The notes under the pieces are model-generated. The model had not been told where the DNA came from and searched no databases. It saw only the letters and a list, made by a program, of their open reading frames with translations. From Lyophyllum atratum (taxonomy: Eukaryota; Basidiomycota; Agaricomycetes; Agaricales; Lyophyllaceae): a stretch of 64,000 bases of DNA. How positions within the stretch are numbered: the stretch's first letter is position 1; every line of letters begins with the position of its first letter. The DNA is taken from positions 1 to 64,000 of the forward strand of contig JACGCN010000016.1 of NCBI GenBank assembly GCA_014905825.1, written 5' to 3'. The translations under genes were made by a program, and so were the position numbers. Below, piece by piece: positions 47,887 through 57,937 of the stretch.

Positions 47887-48219
47887 GTCCTAAAGCATGT
47901 TTCTATTTGTTCTTTTAGTGCTGTATGACTCTATTTGCTCAGTCTACCACTTGCTATAGCTACATAACATATCCCTTACATTATTCCTATAGTCTCGATC
48001 GAGATATTGTACGTAGCTGCTCTTTTTCGCTCCTTCCTTATATTTTTCTATGTAGGCCAAAAAGTGCTGTTCCTGATATGTACACACCGAGATTTGTGTC
48101 GGACTGAAGGTCGACGAAGATGGATCACTCCTATTACCGACCCACTTGAGGAATATGCCGAAAATTTGGATGAATTTCTTTTCCCACTTCCCTCTCTCAA
48201 CTACCACATTATCTCCTCA
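47887..48219. other. Intergenic
   Basis: About 330 bp; AT-rich 3' flank of the preceding gene and remnant promoter of the lectin-like pseudogene. Nothing else seen. Confidence 0.4.
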
Positions 48220-49442
48220 ACTGACTCCCATCGCGTCTGCGCGCTCGTGATTGCCGCTGTTGCCTTCGTGAACGCTGTTCAAGCCCGCGACTTCGGAATC
48301 ATTAACAGTTGTCCTCTTCCCATGAATGTCTTCGTCAAAGGCGATTGCAGGGAGCCTCACGCTCCAATGGTGGTACCAAAAACTTGAGCTATCCGATGAA
48401 CTTCAGCGGTCTGATCTACACCAACGGCAACGGACGTCGTAAGGATGTGTCTGGTACCATTCCTGGCTTCTACACATCTGCAAGCTCTCAACGTCTTGGT
48501 ATGATGCACAGCACCGTCTGATAAAATCTTGGACAAGGACAGCTACTTACTACTATCACCCAGTTCAACGGCCAATTTGGCCAAACCGTGATGTGCTTGG
48601 GTATCGGCTGCCACACAGCCTATACTAACCCGCCAACCGCTTCACCCTTTCCGACTCGCTTCGCTCCCCCCCTTGATTACTGGCCTGCATCTGTTAACAA
48701 ACAACGGAATATACAGTTATTTCAGTATCATCCCAAGTCGTTCACAGTGACTCTCGCACTCACCATTCGACGTATTCCGACACATCTTCTGCCCGAGCGG
48801 TAAATTTCCATCTGGACCAACTCCTCCGCCTACCGAGGGGACCTGTGTCCACCCTTACAGCAACAAGGAGAGGTGTATGGATGCTCACGGTGGTTCTTTA
48901 TCCAACGGTACCATTCAGATGTAAATCTGCTGTGCCGGAAATTTCTTAAATCTGCCAGCTGATTTAATCGCAGCTACGACTGTGATGGTACCGACGCCCA
49001 GAAGTGGACCATCAGCACGCTACGAAGATTTAGGTGGCTTGGGCCATCTATTGCCGAGGCGCAGGATCTAGTGTCGGAGACGTGAGTCTCGACAGGATGG
49101 ACAGGTGGTGGATTGGATACTATATCTGTACGTACTTACACTGTATATATACTTGTTTGCAGCACGGATCACGCCTTGTGGAGGGCAGCATGCACTGTTC
49201 CAGTGTGCATGCTACTTCTCCTATTATCGTTTCGTTCACTGATAATGTTGCACTAGATCCAGCGAACGGTGTGGCGTTGAGACAAGCCTGGAGGCTGGTC
49301 GTATACTGGTGATCAGAGGCTCTCGCTCAACGGAGGAGGGCAGTGTGTCGATATCACTAGAGGTTCCACTTCGAATGGGAACCAGCTTCAAACATGGCAA
49401 TGCAACGGAGGTAACAGGAAGCAGGAGTGGACGACGGGGTGA
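48220..49442 (+). pseudogene. Decayed secreted beta-trefoil (ricin-B fold) lectin-like gene
   Basis: Damaged paralogue of the gene at 54141-55296. Recognisable pieces: a signal-peptide-like LVIAAVAFVNAVQA, then FGIINSCPLPMNVFVKG, NFSGLIYTNGNGRRKDVSGT, GCHTAYTNPPTASPFPTRF, FCPSGKFPSGPTPPPTEGTC, MDAHGGSLSNGTIQM, YDCDGTDAQKW and finally LSLNGGGQCVDITRG with NQLQTWQC and QEW. The QxW repeats and CxD blocks mark the trefoil. Lesions: the position of the start codon in the intact copy reads ACT, with no local ATG in frame; a frame shift follows NVFVKG; another lies in the QAWRLVVYW region, where sequence seems to be missing. The last stop is at 49440-49442. Confidence 0.65.
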
Positions 49443-49591
49443 CGAGTGGAACAAGATACGGATTTTAGAAGGCAGGGTGCTCTATGTGTCTAGTCTTTCC
49501 GAAATGACTAGACCGAGTATAGCAATCCATTCCTAGTATGCCGTCGTCGTTGGCTACTCGGAATTACGATGTTATGGATGAAGCTCAATAT

Positions 49592-50799
49592 TAGGGTTGC
49601 CGAAGTTCGGTTCAGTCCGGTTCTCGGGCAATTTTTCGAGAACCAGAACCAGAACCGATAGGTCCTGGAGGGAACTGAACCGGAACCAGAACTGAACTAT
49701 CAGAACCGTTCTCAAACGGTTCTGGACGGTTCTGAACCCAGTTCGAACCGAGAACCAAAAGGTTTCCAAGAAAAGATAAGAAAAACTTCAATTTTCCGCC
49801 TGTGCATGCATCGACACCGTCCTCCTCACCAGCCCATGACTGAAATAGCTCCTGGTGCTAAGATCACCTGCAAAGCAGGCATCTCGGCGGCCAGGAGCAA
49901 TGACAAATGAGGCAAGGAGGAGAACGGGCTGAAGTCCACGGGCGGGGAAAGAGAAGTCGACTCGGGGCATTGCTGTGTGAAATGCGAACAGGCCGGGGGC
50001 GATGGCTACGATCACGCCAATGTCTGGGTCAATGTCGGGCGAGCGGAGCTGACGGGTGAAGGCGGTGGTATTAGGGTTTCAGCTGGTGAGAATGTGGTGG
50101 CGGGTGTGGTGGATCCAGGATGGCAAATCACCAAGCTGCCGTGCATCGAATACCGAGTCGCACCCGAGGGTGGAGAGGACATTATTCTATTGTTATCCTT
50201 CAGAACCATGATTAGCACACTGTGGATGGCGTCGTTGACACCACCCGAGGAAAGCCAAGCTGATTACATACCTGGAGGCCCAACCAATACACTCAAAACC
50301 ACGCAAAGACCCTTCCATCGAGCATTCATCACCCGGATCCTCCCACCATTCCAAGGCCGTCCCTACAAGCTTGAAGAGTACACCTGAAGACGAAAAGAGA
50401 GAACAAAAACCTATGAGGAGGTGCTGTGAGCGACGGGTGACGGTGTTTCACGCGCGAAATGGCTGGAGCAGGTTGCCAGATCAGCGGAAGGCAACCTCCC
50501 GTTTGCCACTGTGATTTTCGAAGTCCGACCAGTCATGTGCGCTGACGCGTCAACACAAGACGCGAAAAATCTTCGAAAATACAGTCGTTTAGCACCCAAT
50601 TCGCACTAGACTCCGGACCACTTCGGTTCACGGTTCGAACCGGTTCTGGACCGGTTCTGAAGGTCTTAACAAATGAAGAACTAAGAACCGAACTTTTGTG
50701 TGTAGCCCGGACCAGAACCAGAACTGGACCAGAACCGACGGTCCGGTTCGGCGGTTCTGGTTCCGAACCGCGGTTCCGGACTGAACTTCGGCATCCCTA
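49592..50799. mobile_element. hAT-like non-autonomous element with 8-bp target duplication CTCAATAT
   Basis: CTCAATAT is present directly on both sides (49584-49591 and 50800-50807). Termini are TAGGGTTGCCGAAGTTC on the left and, in complement, TAGGGATGCCGAAGTTC on the right. Subterminal regions (49600-49765 and 50620-50790) are arrays of GGTTCT/AGAACC and GGTTCGG hexamers. The 1208-bp element has no transposase. A plus-strand frame at 49977-50387 (136 aa) shows no known domain; it may be captured sequence. The T-A-G-G-G terminus, 8-bp duplication and hexamer arrays all fit hAT. Confidence 0.9.
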
Positions 50800-50961
50800 C
50801 TCAATATCTAGCTGATCAGGATGACCCGCTGCCAGCTGACCCACCATCGACAGCTAACAACCACCCCTGTTGAATGATTTGAGGTGTGTATTCATCATCT
50901 TTTCACTGTGAGTGATAGAGCTTGAAAGCCTACGCAAAGTGCTCGAAGTTCACAACCGCCA

Positions 50962-51141
50962 CACCAGAGGCAAACATCAGGGCAGTTGAATTTCAACTGC
51001 CGCAGAGGCCCTTGGTCTGCCCTTGGTTCGGAGTTGATCCAGAGGGTGAAATACCCGTTCCCAAATTACATAACACTCTGGCTAACGTCTGGCATCATGT
51101 TTTCGATTCCCTATCTTATGTATCGCAGGAAATGCGCACAT
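50962..51141 (+). repeat. Inverted repeat, left copy
   Basis: About 180 bp beginning CACCAGAGGCAAACATCAGG and ending GGAAATGCGCACAT. The inverted partner is at 53425-53617; identity is high, with one main length difference of about 15-20 bp. Confidence 0.8.
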
Positions 51142-51789
51142 TTCGTTTGGGCATCGGAGTTCCTACAATATTGGTCGCGACCAAAAACTGAAAAATATCT
51201 CGGGAGCACTCTACCAGCCATTCAGAAGACTTTCTGACATCTATCCTACCCGAAACATCTTCGACATGCTTTCGCTGCACCATGCAATTTAGAGACGGCA
51301 TGGGAATCTGTCGGCAATGTCCGAGAGACGTGGGTGGCTCGGTCACCGGTCGGCGGTGTGTCCCATCCTGCCTTGGGTCGATCCCTTATACTAATACCAG
51401 GCTTTACCGGTACCACCGACCGCGTTCTGGGGTGCTCAGAAGCACCCATTCCAAGGCATGCATCCGTTATCTTGTTTTGGCCCGCATGCTATGACCCTAA
51501 TAGTTATATCTGCTAATGCTACGTTTATAGACGGATAATAACTTGTTTCCTTGGAGAGCCACTACGAGGCTTCGCTCTCAGCAAGAATGATATGAGATGC
51601 CAACGGAGATGGGACTGGGCTGAGGGAAGGAAGGGGAGACTCGGTCTGCGGGATACCCCTGCAGGCGCGTCTCGGATATCTTCTTTGCTCTGGACCCCGC
51701 TGATGAGGAATGTTCTGACACCCTTTGCCCGACCGACAGTGCATAACGACACCCTTCATTCACGCCCTTTACGCGTCACAAACGCGCCC

Positions 51790-53165
51790 CTGTTTTCGCA
51801 TCTCTTCAGCCAGCGCGCAACCATCAAACCCAAATCGCGCGAGCTCTACGTGTTCTGCGGCTTGACAAGAAGCCAGCAAGGAGGTGAAATGACAACACTA
51901 GCATCCGGGTCCCCCAACGATCTATTTAAGTGCAGCCAGCGGCCAGGCAACTGGGCCCAGGTACTTTAGCCGCTGTAGCCTGTCGCACGCGTCCCAAAAG
52001 GCCTCGCCCGCCACCTCGAAGAAGGGGAGCCGGTGGAAGAATCAGGAGCCAGACACGTGCATCAGGTGGTGTGCAACCCCAGCACGAAGACGATGTTTAT
52101 GCACGGAGGGAACGCGGGGATTGATGATTGACCACACCGATGCTGCGGAGACGATGTCTTCCGCTCACTCCTCGCGCATCTACTATCTCCATCATCCCCT
52201 CACCATCGTTGCAGCCCGCATCCTCTTGTTGTCGTTATACTCGCGCCCTCAGTCATCACCAAGCAGCCACGGCTCAGCCCCTCGCAGCCATTCCTACCTC
52301 AATACACATGACACGGACATCAACGGCCCATGGCGATCTTCACCCCTCGCTAGGATTTGTGATAGCTGTCTCACTCCTGCCGCGGCTCGATTCCAACCGG
52401 CCTCATACATGATCAAGAGCCCCCCTACCATCCGTATCTCAAACGACGGGTAGACCTCGCGGGATTTCGACACAGTTACTCGTATGCCGCGCAGGATTGT
52501 ATGGAATACTTCCTTGAGAGGCCACCTGTCACCGATCCGGTGTGCCTGGACGAGTCGCAGGATACAGGGAAGGACTGCGATATGCCTTCAGAGAGCTCCG
52601 ACACTTCAAGGGCTTTCCCATACTATATCGGTGTGCAGATTGCTTCGGACGTCGTGTTGTCGTACACCTGAAGATCTTCCCCATTAGAATCTCGTGTCGA
52701 TCCCTATAAAGCGACACGGGTAAGAGGCGTACCTGGAACTCAGTCAATCAAACCCCCGTCCTCAGCGACGTCGTCTCACTTGCCGTCTTCTCATCCGTAG
52801 TACCTTGTCCGACTCCATGAACTCGTCGTAAAACACCGCGCCAAGCTTCACATCCAAGGTATCAGGTTTGACAAACGCGTTACAGACGTTCTCCAAGACT
52901 AAGGACTCAGCTAGACGAGGACGAGTCCGGCGTGATACATTGCGTGCGGGCTGTCAATCCGCAAGCACCAAAAGAGGTCAGAGATCCTCTGGAATAAGAG
53001 ATGAGGGACACGGAGGCCGGAGTAGGAGCGGGGAAGCTGACGTCAACGCGGTTCAGCCAGCGCAACGAGGTGTTCAAGAGCTTGCCTGAGTTTGCGACGG
53101 AGAGCGAAAAGCAGCCCACGGGAAGTCTGTTGGACGTGTTTGGTGTGGATGAGGGCGGACTGTAG
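51790..53165 (+). pseudogene. 5'-truncated muskelin-like (kelch/LisH family) gene
   Basis: Coding-like segments in several plus-strand frames resemble the C-terminal half of fungal muskelin-type proteins. They are KSRELYVFCG (about 51830), SPNDLFKCSQRPGNWAQVL (about 51915), HLEEGEPVEESGARHVHQVV with TKTMFMHGGNAG (about 52015-52120), and a C-terminus RFSQRNEVFKSLPEFATESE then SLLDVFGVDEGGL ending at TAG 53163-53165. The frames between are interrupted and the N-terminal half (discoidin-like, LisH/CTLH, first kelch repeats) is missing. A stretch at about 52400-52670 (HSYSYAAQDCMEYFLERPPV) was not identified. It lies between the inverted repeats at 50962 and 53617. Confidence 0.5.
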
Positions 53166-53424
53166 GAGCTGTTATGTTTCATATCATAATGGAATGGATG
53201 TATATCACGTATCGCTGGACAGTATGTTGTACAACATTTATTGATCGTTGAACGAGAGTTCAAGATCTTTTAACAACCGAAATTAATGTTGTCAATGTTC
53301 GTATAACTGTTTGGAGATCTCGGGTTCACTTCTTCCATGACTGGTCCTCTCAGATCTATGAGTTCCCAAAGAACCCTTTTCGCCGTGTCAACAATACATA
53401 GCTCGCCTCTGATCCACTCACGCA

Positions 53425-53617
53425 ATGCGCGCATTTCCTGCGATAAGATAGGGACTCGAAAACATGATGAGATAGACGCGGCAAGAGTCTCCATGCTGCC
53501 AGAGTGTTACGTAATTTGGGAACGGTATTTCACCCTCCGAGTCAACTCCGGACCAAGGGCAAACCAAGGGCCTCTGCGGCAGTTGAAATTCAACTGCCCT
53601 GATGTTTGCCTCTGGTG
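53425..53617 (-). repeat. Inverted repeat, right copy
   Basis: Reverse complement of 50962-51141, with an insertion relative to the left copy in the middle (around CAGCATGGAGACTCTTGCC on the minus strand). Confidence 0.8.
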
Positions 53618-54077
53618 CCAAGTCTGTGGCTGTCCGGAGTCGACGCGTGGCCTTTCAGCGGGTTTAACCGCACTATAGCCGACCGGCTCCGCACAAGCTC
53701 CGCATCCTCGGCCATCCCGAACACCCATCGACCTCCAGAGACCTCGCCTCCTTTTTGCTGTCATACATTCATGAAATTCAGAAATACCTTTCAACCATAC
53801 CAAAAAAAAGTCATGAACCGCGGCAAAGCTCTGTCGCTATTGCTACGACGGCTCCCATGGCCTTGTGACTGAAAGTTGGCTGTTCTAGCAGAGAGTATCG
53901 CCTTTGCTGCCTACAGAACTCAGCCTTTTCTCACAACCAAGCCCTAAAACGCAACCCACTCTGTGAGGGCCTTTGTCAAGCTCAACTCAGGTCCTTGCTC
54001 AGCTATACCCACTACGTCACTTCGAATGCGAAACCTGAACCCCGCCTCCTCTTTACCGACCCACCTACAATGGCACA
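53618..54077. other. Intergenic
   Basis: About 460 bp; upstream region of the lectin-like gene. Nothing else recognised. Confidence 0.4.
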
Positions 54078-54083
54078 TATAAG
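54078..54083 (+). promoter_or_regulatory. TATA box of the lectin-like gene
   Basis: TATAAG in the context CACATATAAGGG, about 60 bp upstream of the ATG at 54141. Confidence 0.5.
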
Positions 54084-54140
54084 GGTGGAGATACCTTAAT
54101 AATTCCAACATATACATCTCTTCAGCAATTCTCTCCAACA

Positions 54141-55296
54141 ATGACAGTAACCACTCTCTCCCTCCGGGCACATGTCCTCGTTCTCGCGGCGGCAGCTACG
54201 CTTGCCTCTGCAGTGCGAGAGATCACCATCGTGAACAGATGTCCGTCACCCCTCAACGTCTACATCAACGGAAAGTGGAATCACTGGTTAAGGAATGGCG
54301 GATCGGCCGTCAGCCCTTTTTCAAATGATTTCAGCGGGTTTATTTATACCGACGCGAATGGCGGTTCTCAGAGTGGCGCCGGTACCACTCGCGCTGGCTT
54401 TTACGGAAAGGTGTGACAGACTCTCAGTACTCTGACTCCCAAATCCTTATACATGTTCACAGAATGCGTATACTACCTCGTCACCGATCCCAAAGGTTTC
54501 AACGTTGGAATGAGCATTGAACCTTCCATTAACGGCGTTGCTTCGACCCGTCACAACAGCCGTCCCTCGCCGCCACATGATAACCAATTCTGCAGTCCAG
54601 CGACTTGCTCCTCGCTCGGGTGTCCCACGGCTTTCACCTTTCCTCCCACACGTTTTCCTCCGCTTTCTCACAAAGCCCCCAACCCGCCTCTCTACGTATG
54701 CCCGCAGCGTACAAATAATGCGGGATATATCGTGACGTTTTGCCCAAGCGGACGGTTCCCTCACCCGCCGTGGAACCCATCTGTCATGCAGGGCCTCGCC
54801 ATTCATCCTGATCATGACAATACAAAGTGCCTCGACGTGAGGGGGGCGGTGCTTGAGAATGGCATTCCGGTGCAAATGTATTTACTCTCTTACACGTCTA
54901 GCCGCTTGATCGCTGACTCTGTATTTGAACAGATATGATTGTGATGGGACCGGTGCACAAAAGTGGATCTTTACGAAAGGACATACACAAGTTCGAGTCG
55001 CAGGGACGAATTTTTGTCTGGACGCAGGATCTAGTAAGTCATTTCTGTCTCTCCCCGCATCTTAGGCGCTATAGTGATTCTATGTCTCTGTAGATCCGGC
55101 AAATGGCGTTCACATGAAGATTTGGACTTGCTATGACCAGCTTGCGGCACAGCATTGGTACTATTCGAATAATCAGATCGCGCTGGCTAACCGGGGCCAA
55201 TGCCTTGATCTCACCAGTGGAAATCCGGCAAATGGAAATGAGGTGCAGACGAGGCAGTGTCATAGCGGTAATAGGAATCAGATTTGGACTGTTTAG
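54141..55296 (+). CDS. Secreted protein with C-terminal beta-trefoil (ricin-B fold) lectin domain
   Basis: Starts MTVTTLSLRAHVLVLAAAAT (signal peptide, cut near ASA-V). The N-terminal region (ITIVNRCPSPLNVYINGKWN, NDFSGFIYTDANGG, YYLVTDPKGFNVGMSIEP, GCPTAFTFPPTRFPP) is not a named domain. The C-terminal trefoil has CLDVRG with YDCDGTGAQKW, FCLDAGS with AQHW, and CLDLTSG with NQIWTV, i.e. three QxW-type repeats, probably carbohydrate binding. Introns: about 54411-54462, then after VQ(I) to YDC, then after DAGS (stop at 55294-55296). One caution: after the first intron the frame reads NAYTTSS while the homologous reading is YYLVTDP, so there is either a small indel or an alternative splice. The gene may therefore be slightly damaged. 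Confidence 0.7.
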
Positions 55297-55551
55297 GCGA
55301 CAGGTTATGTAGGAAAGGCCTTTTTATTTCGGCACACGTATAGACAGCCAACATTATACTATTTATCACTCACTGACTCCGCTTGGAAGTTCTCAAACCG
55401 TCTAATCGTGAGTATATCTAATTAATCTTGAGTTGGTTAGAAAGGGTACTACCGTTAGAGCTTGCGACCTAGTTGATAAGACTTCGTTCCGTCCCTTTGT
55501 CCATCCTGATTTGTACACAGTCGCATTACCGAGTTGGAGAATGGTAGTTGG

Positions 55552-55840
55552 TCAGAAAGTGCTATGTAGGCATAGACGTGGGAGCAAGTCGACCTTGTTG
55601 GAATTGTGCCGAGTGGACGTATCGCTCGACGTATCGTAAGGATCATGTGTGTATAAACGTCCAGGTTTGACGCCTATGAAATCGCAAAGATCTCTCGCCT
55701 CCGTGAACCGTGTCTTCGCGGCTGCCATATCCTTTACCCGCAGAGTGACCTCTCCGAGTCCACCGAGAGCTTGTGCATGGAAAGGGTACTCTGAAAATGC
55801 CTTGGCAGTATGCCACGTCCGCCATGGAGTGCCCCTATAC
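55552..55840 (-). pseudogene. C-terminal fragment of an NLR (TPR-like end)
   Basis: Reads AFSEYPFHAQALGGLGEVTL, then KDMAAAKTRFTEARDLCDFI and GVKPGRLYTHDP. This aligns with the end of the intact NLR (AFSEFYFRARAERALGEIAL, KDFASAEVRFAETKALCDFM). A further 25 or so residues lead to a stop at 55554-55552. No NTPase or adapter lies upstream; a Phe/Ala-rich stretch at about 55850-56065 may be more TPR debris. Confidence 0.6.
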
Positions 55841-56158
55841 GTTCCTCAATCAGTATATTCTTCCTGTGCTGACTCGGAGAGGAAGGCTTGGAAGTAGTTC
55901 CGCGCGCTCTTGAAGCTGAACTCAGGGAGGTTGTGCTGAAGGCGGTATCGGTGTTTGCGGACAACATTTCTCACTGGAGCTTCTGCTACGTGCTTCAGCC
56001 TACTGGACATGATGGCCCGGAAGCGCGTAGTACCGCTTATAGTACCAACCCAAAGATCCCACATACATTTTCAAGGATTCATTAACTCTCGAAGGCGCAA
56101 TAGAGTAGTAGATAAATAGGCACAGACTTCGTCTGTCACTGGAACGTCGCGTGTTTCG

Positions 56159-56622
56159 TCAGACAGGGCATGTCGGCGGGTGAGGGTTCGGAACGGCTAC
56201 GACGGGGCAGTCTGGCGCAGGGCCTCCAGGTCCAATACCAGTGTTAGCACTCTGCTGCGAGGTTAGAAAACGTAACCGGAAAATTCGATAACATAGACGC
56301 TCACGAAGGAGCACCGCTCATTCGGTCCTGCCTTAGGACCATAACTGCGTAGATATTGCACGGTTGAAATCAGTTTCAATGATGAAGTCAGAATAGCTAG
56401 TCGGGATACAGACTCGCAGTTCATACAGCTGGAAACGACACCTTGGCGTTTGATTGGGAATCCTGCAGGTCCCATAGACGGGCAGCAGAATAGCTATAAG
56501 AGGTCAACAGAATACGGTAAATCCTATTCAAGCAAGAACGGATAACTCACTCCTGGATCCGGAGGCGGCGTTTGCGCGTAGACAAGGAGGAGAAAAGCAG
56601 ATGCAATAACGATGTAGTACAT
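56159..56622 (-). CDS. Small secreted cysteine-rich protein (95 aa)
   Basis: Four exons (56622-56551, 56493-56414, 56344-56305, 56254-56159) sum to 288 nt in frame. The signal peptide is MYYIVIASAFLLLVYA, then QTPPPDPG. The mature part has seven cysteines: FCCPSMGPAGFP, VVSSCMNCDYG, NERCSF, APDCPVV and PTCPV at the C-terminus. It does not show the eight-cysteine hydrophobin spacing. The exon structure is dense for so small a gene, and the second donor (GTCTGT) is weak. Proteins like this are typical of fungal small secreted or effector-type repertoires; no function is inferred. Confidence 0.6.
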
Positions 56623-57937
56623 TATGGCTGGACAAGGGTAATAAGGGGGGGAAATCGTGACGCGACCAGTTTTTATTCAAGGCGGGCGGACCATACGAGG
56701 TCTAGAACGTCGTCATTCGATACCCTACTGATATTTTGTCATAGTCCTGTTGAGACGATGGTAAGTGGTCACTGTCAGACTCGCACCGAGACATGGGTCG
56801 GATCCTGCGAGACCTTAGATCGAGTTTCCTTGAACCGTTACTTGTCATATCGGTGCTGGAGACTTGCCTGTACAACGTGGTTCGACCTAAGGTTCGAAGG
56901 CCCTATGAACTGAGTTGAATATTGGTTGTGACTTGCAGGTTCGACTTCACCCCATGGCTGAACACGGGACGGACCATCGTGGCGAGGCGAGTCGGTCCTC
57001 TTGGCACGCTACTATGGCGCCCTAGACAGGGCAAGCCGGGTTTAGATGGATAGCCGTTCGCGCCCACGCCAGCAACGCATCATGCAACGTACTTGAGGGC
57101 ATATAGATTGGAGTGCTCACGTGGGAGCAGTCAAGAGAGACGTAGTAACTCTGAGATTTCAGGATAGGATTAGTGTCAAAGGATAGGTAGAGAGTATACA
57201 TACAAATCGTCCAGAAGTGGTACATGATGCGTAACGGTCAATTGCCGAGGTGAGCAGCAATGGGGCTGAGAGAAGAGCGAGAGAGGTAAACACGGTTTCA
57301 ACCAGGTATTGAGATTCTGTGGGCCATCCCATCGCAAGAGCTGGAATATGAGGACAGGCGTCCGACGATTGTGCGAAAGAGGGGAGAAAAATGTAGCTGG
57401 GCTGGAGTTGGAGCTGCAGCGTCGAAACACACGTGAAAAGTAGGGGAAGCCATCGTAAAGCCGCCGGTATTTATGTACCTGAGTCAATAGGGGGTGTTTT
57501 GGGTTCAGTCCGGTTCGTGTATCAGGTACGTCAGTCAGGCGTGTCAGTCAGACTGAGCGAGGTTTCTGATAATCTCACTGCGTAAGCGAGGGTCCAAGAG
57601 GTGCTAATTGATCCCGACCGTGCCCCTTCCCCAGATTACCTCGCTCTTTCCTGTAAGTTGCAGAGAGAGATGACGCTAGCAGATCTATGATGGTGGAGTC
57701 AAATTCTTGACGTATAAACATACTGCCCTCGGTACTAAGACGCAAGTCCTATAGTGGCTTGGAAAAATGCCTTGAGATTAGCTCAATTCCAGCCAGATCA
57801 GCGTCGTAAGAAGCATGAGAAGTGAGTTCATTAGCAGATGGATACATATCTAGAGTAGCATTGATAGCGTCGTTAAAAGTCAAAAGCGGGACGAAACCCC
57901 ACCCCCGAGGACGACAGGTGTTCAGTAATATTCATGA
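56623..57937. other. No supported gene
   Basis: About 1.3 kb. A minus-strand stretch near 57345-57195 (VETVFTSLALLSAPLLLTSA) is TM-like but has no supported exons around it. Confidence 0.45.

Noticed and set aside
49977..50387. 136-aa frame inside the hAT-like element as a transposase
   Set aside because: No DDE-type spacing, BED zinc finger or hATC motif can be seen; it is too short.
50612..50660. GGTTCGAA-like string as a tRNA T-loop
   Set aside because: It belongs to the GGTTCT/GGTTCG hexamer array of the hAT-like element; no acceptor or anticodon arm surrounds it.
57022..57487. Minus-strand frames with a hydrophobic stretch (VETVFTSLALLSAPLLLTSA)
   Set aside because: The hydrophobic reading starts inside another frame, has no signal peptide, no homologous-looking partner exon and no clear splice sites.
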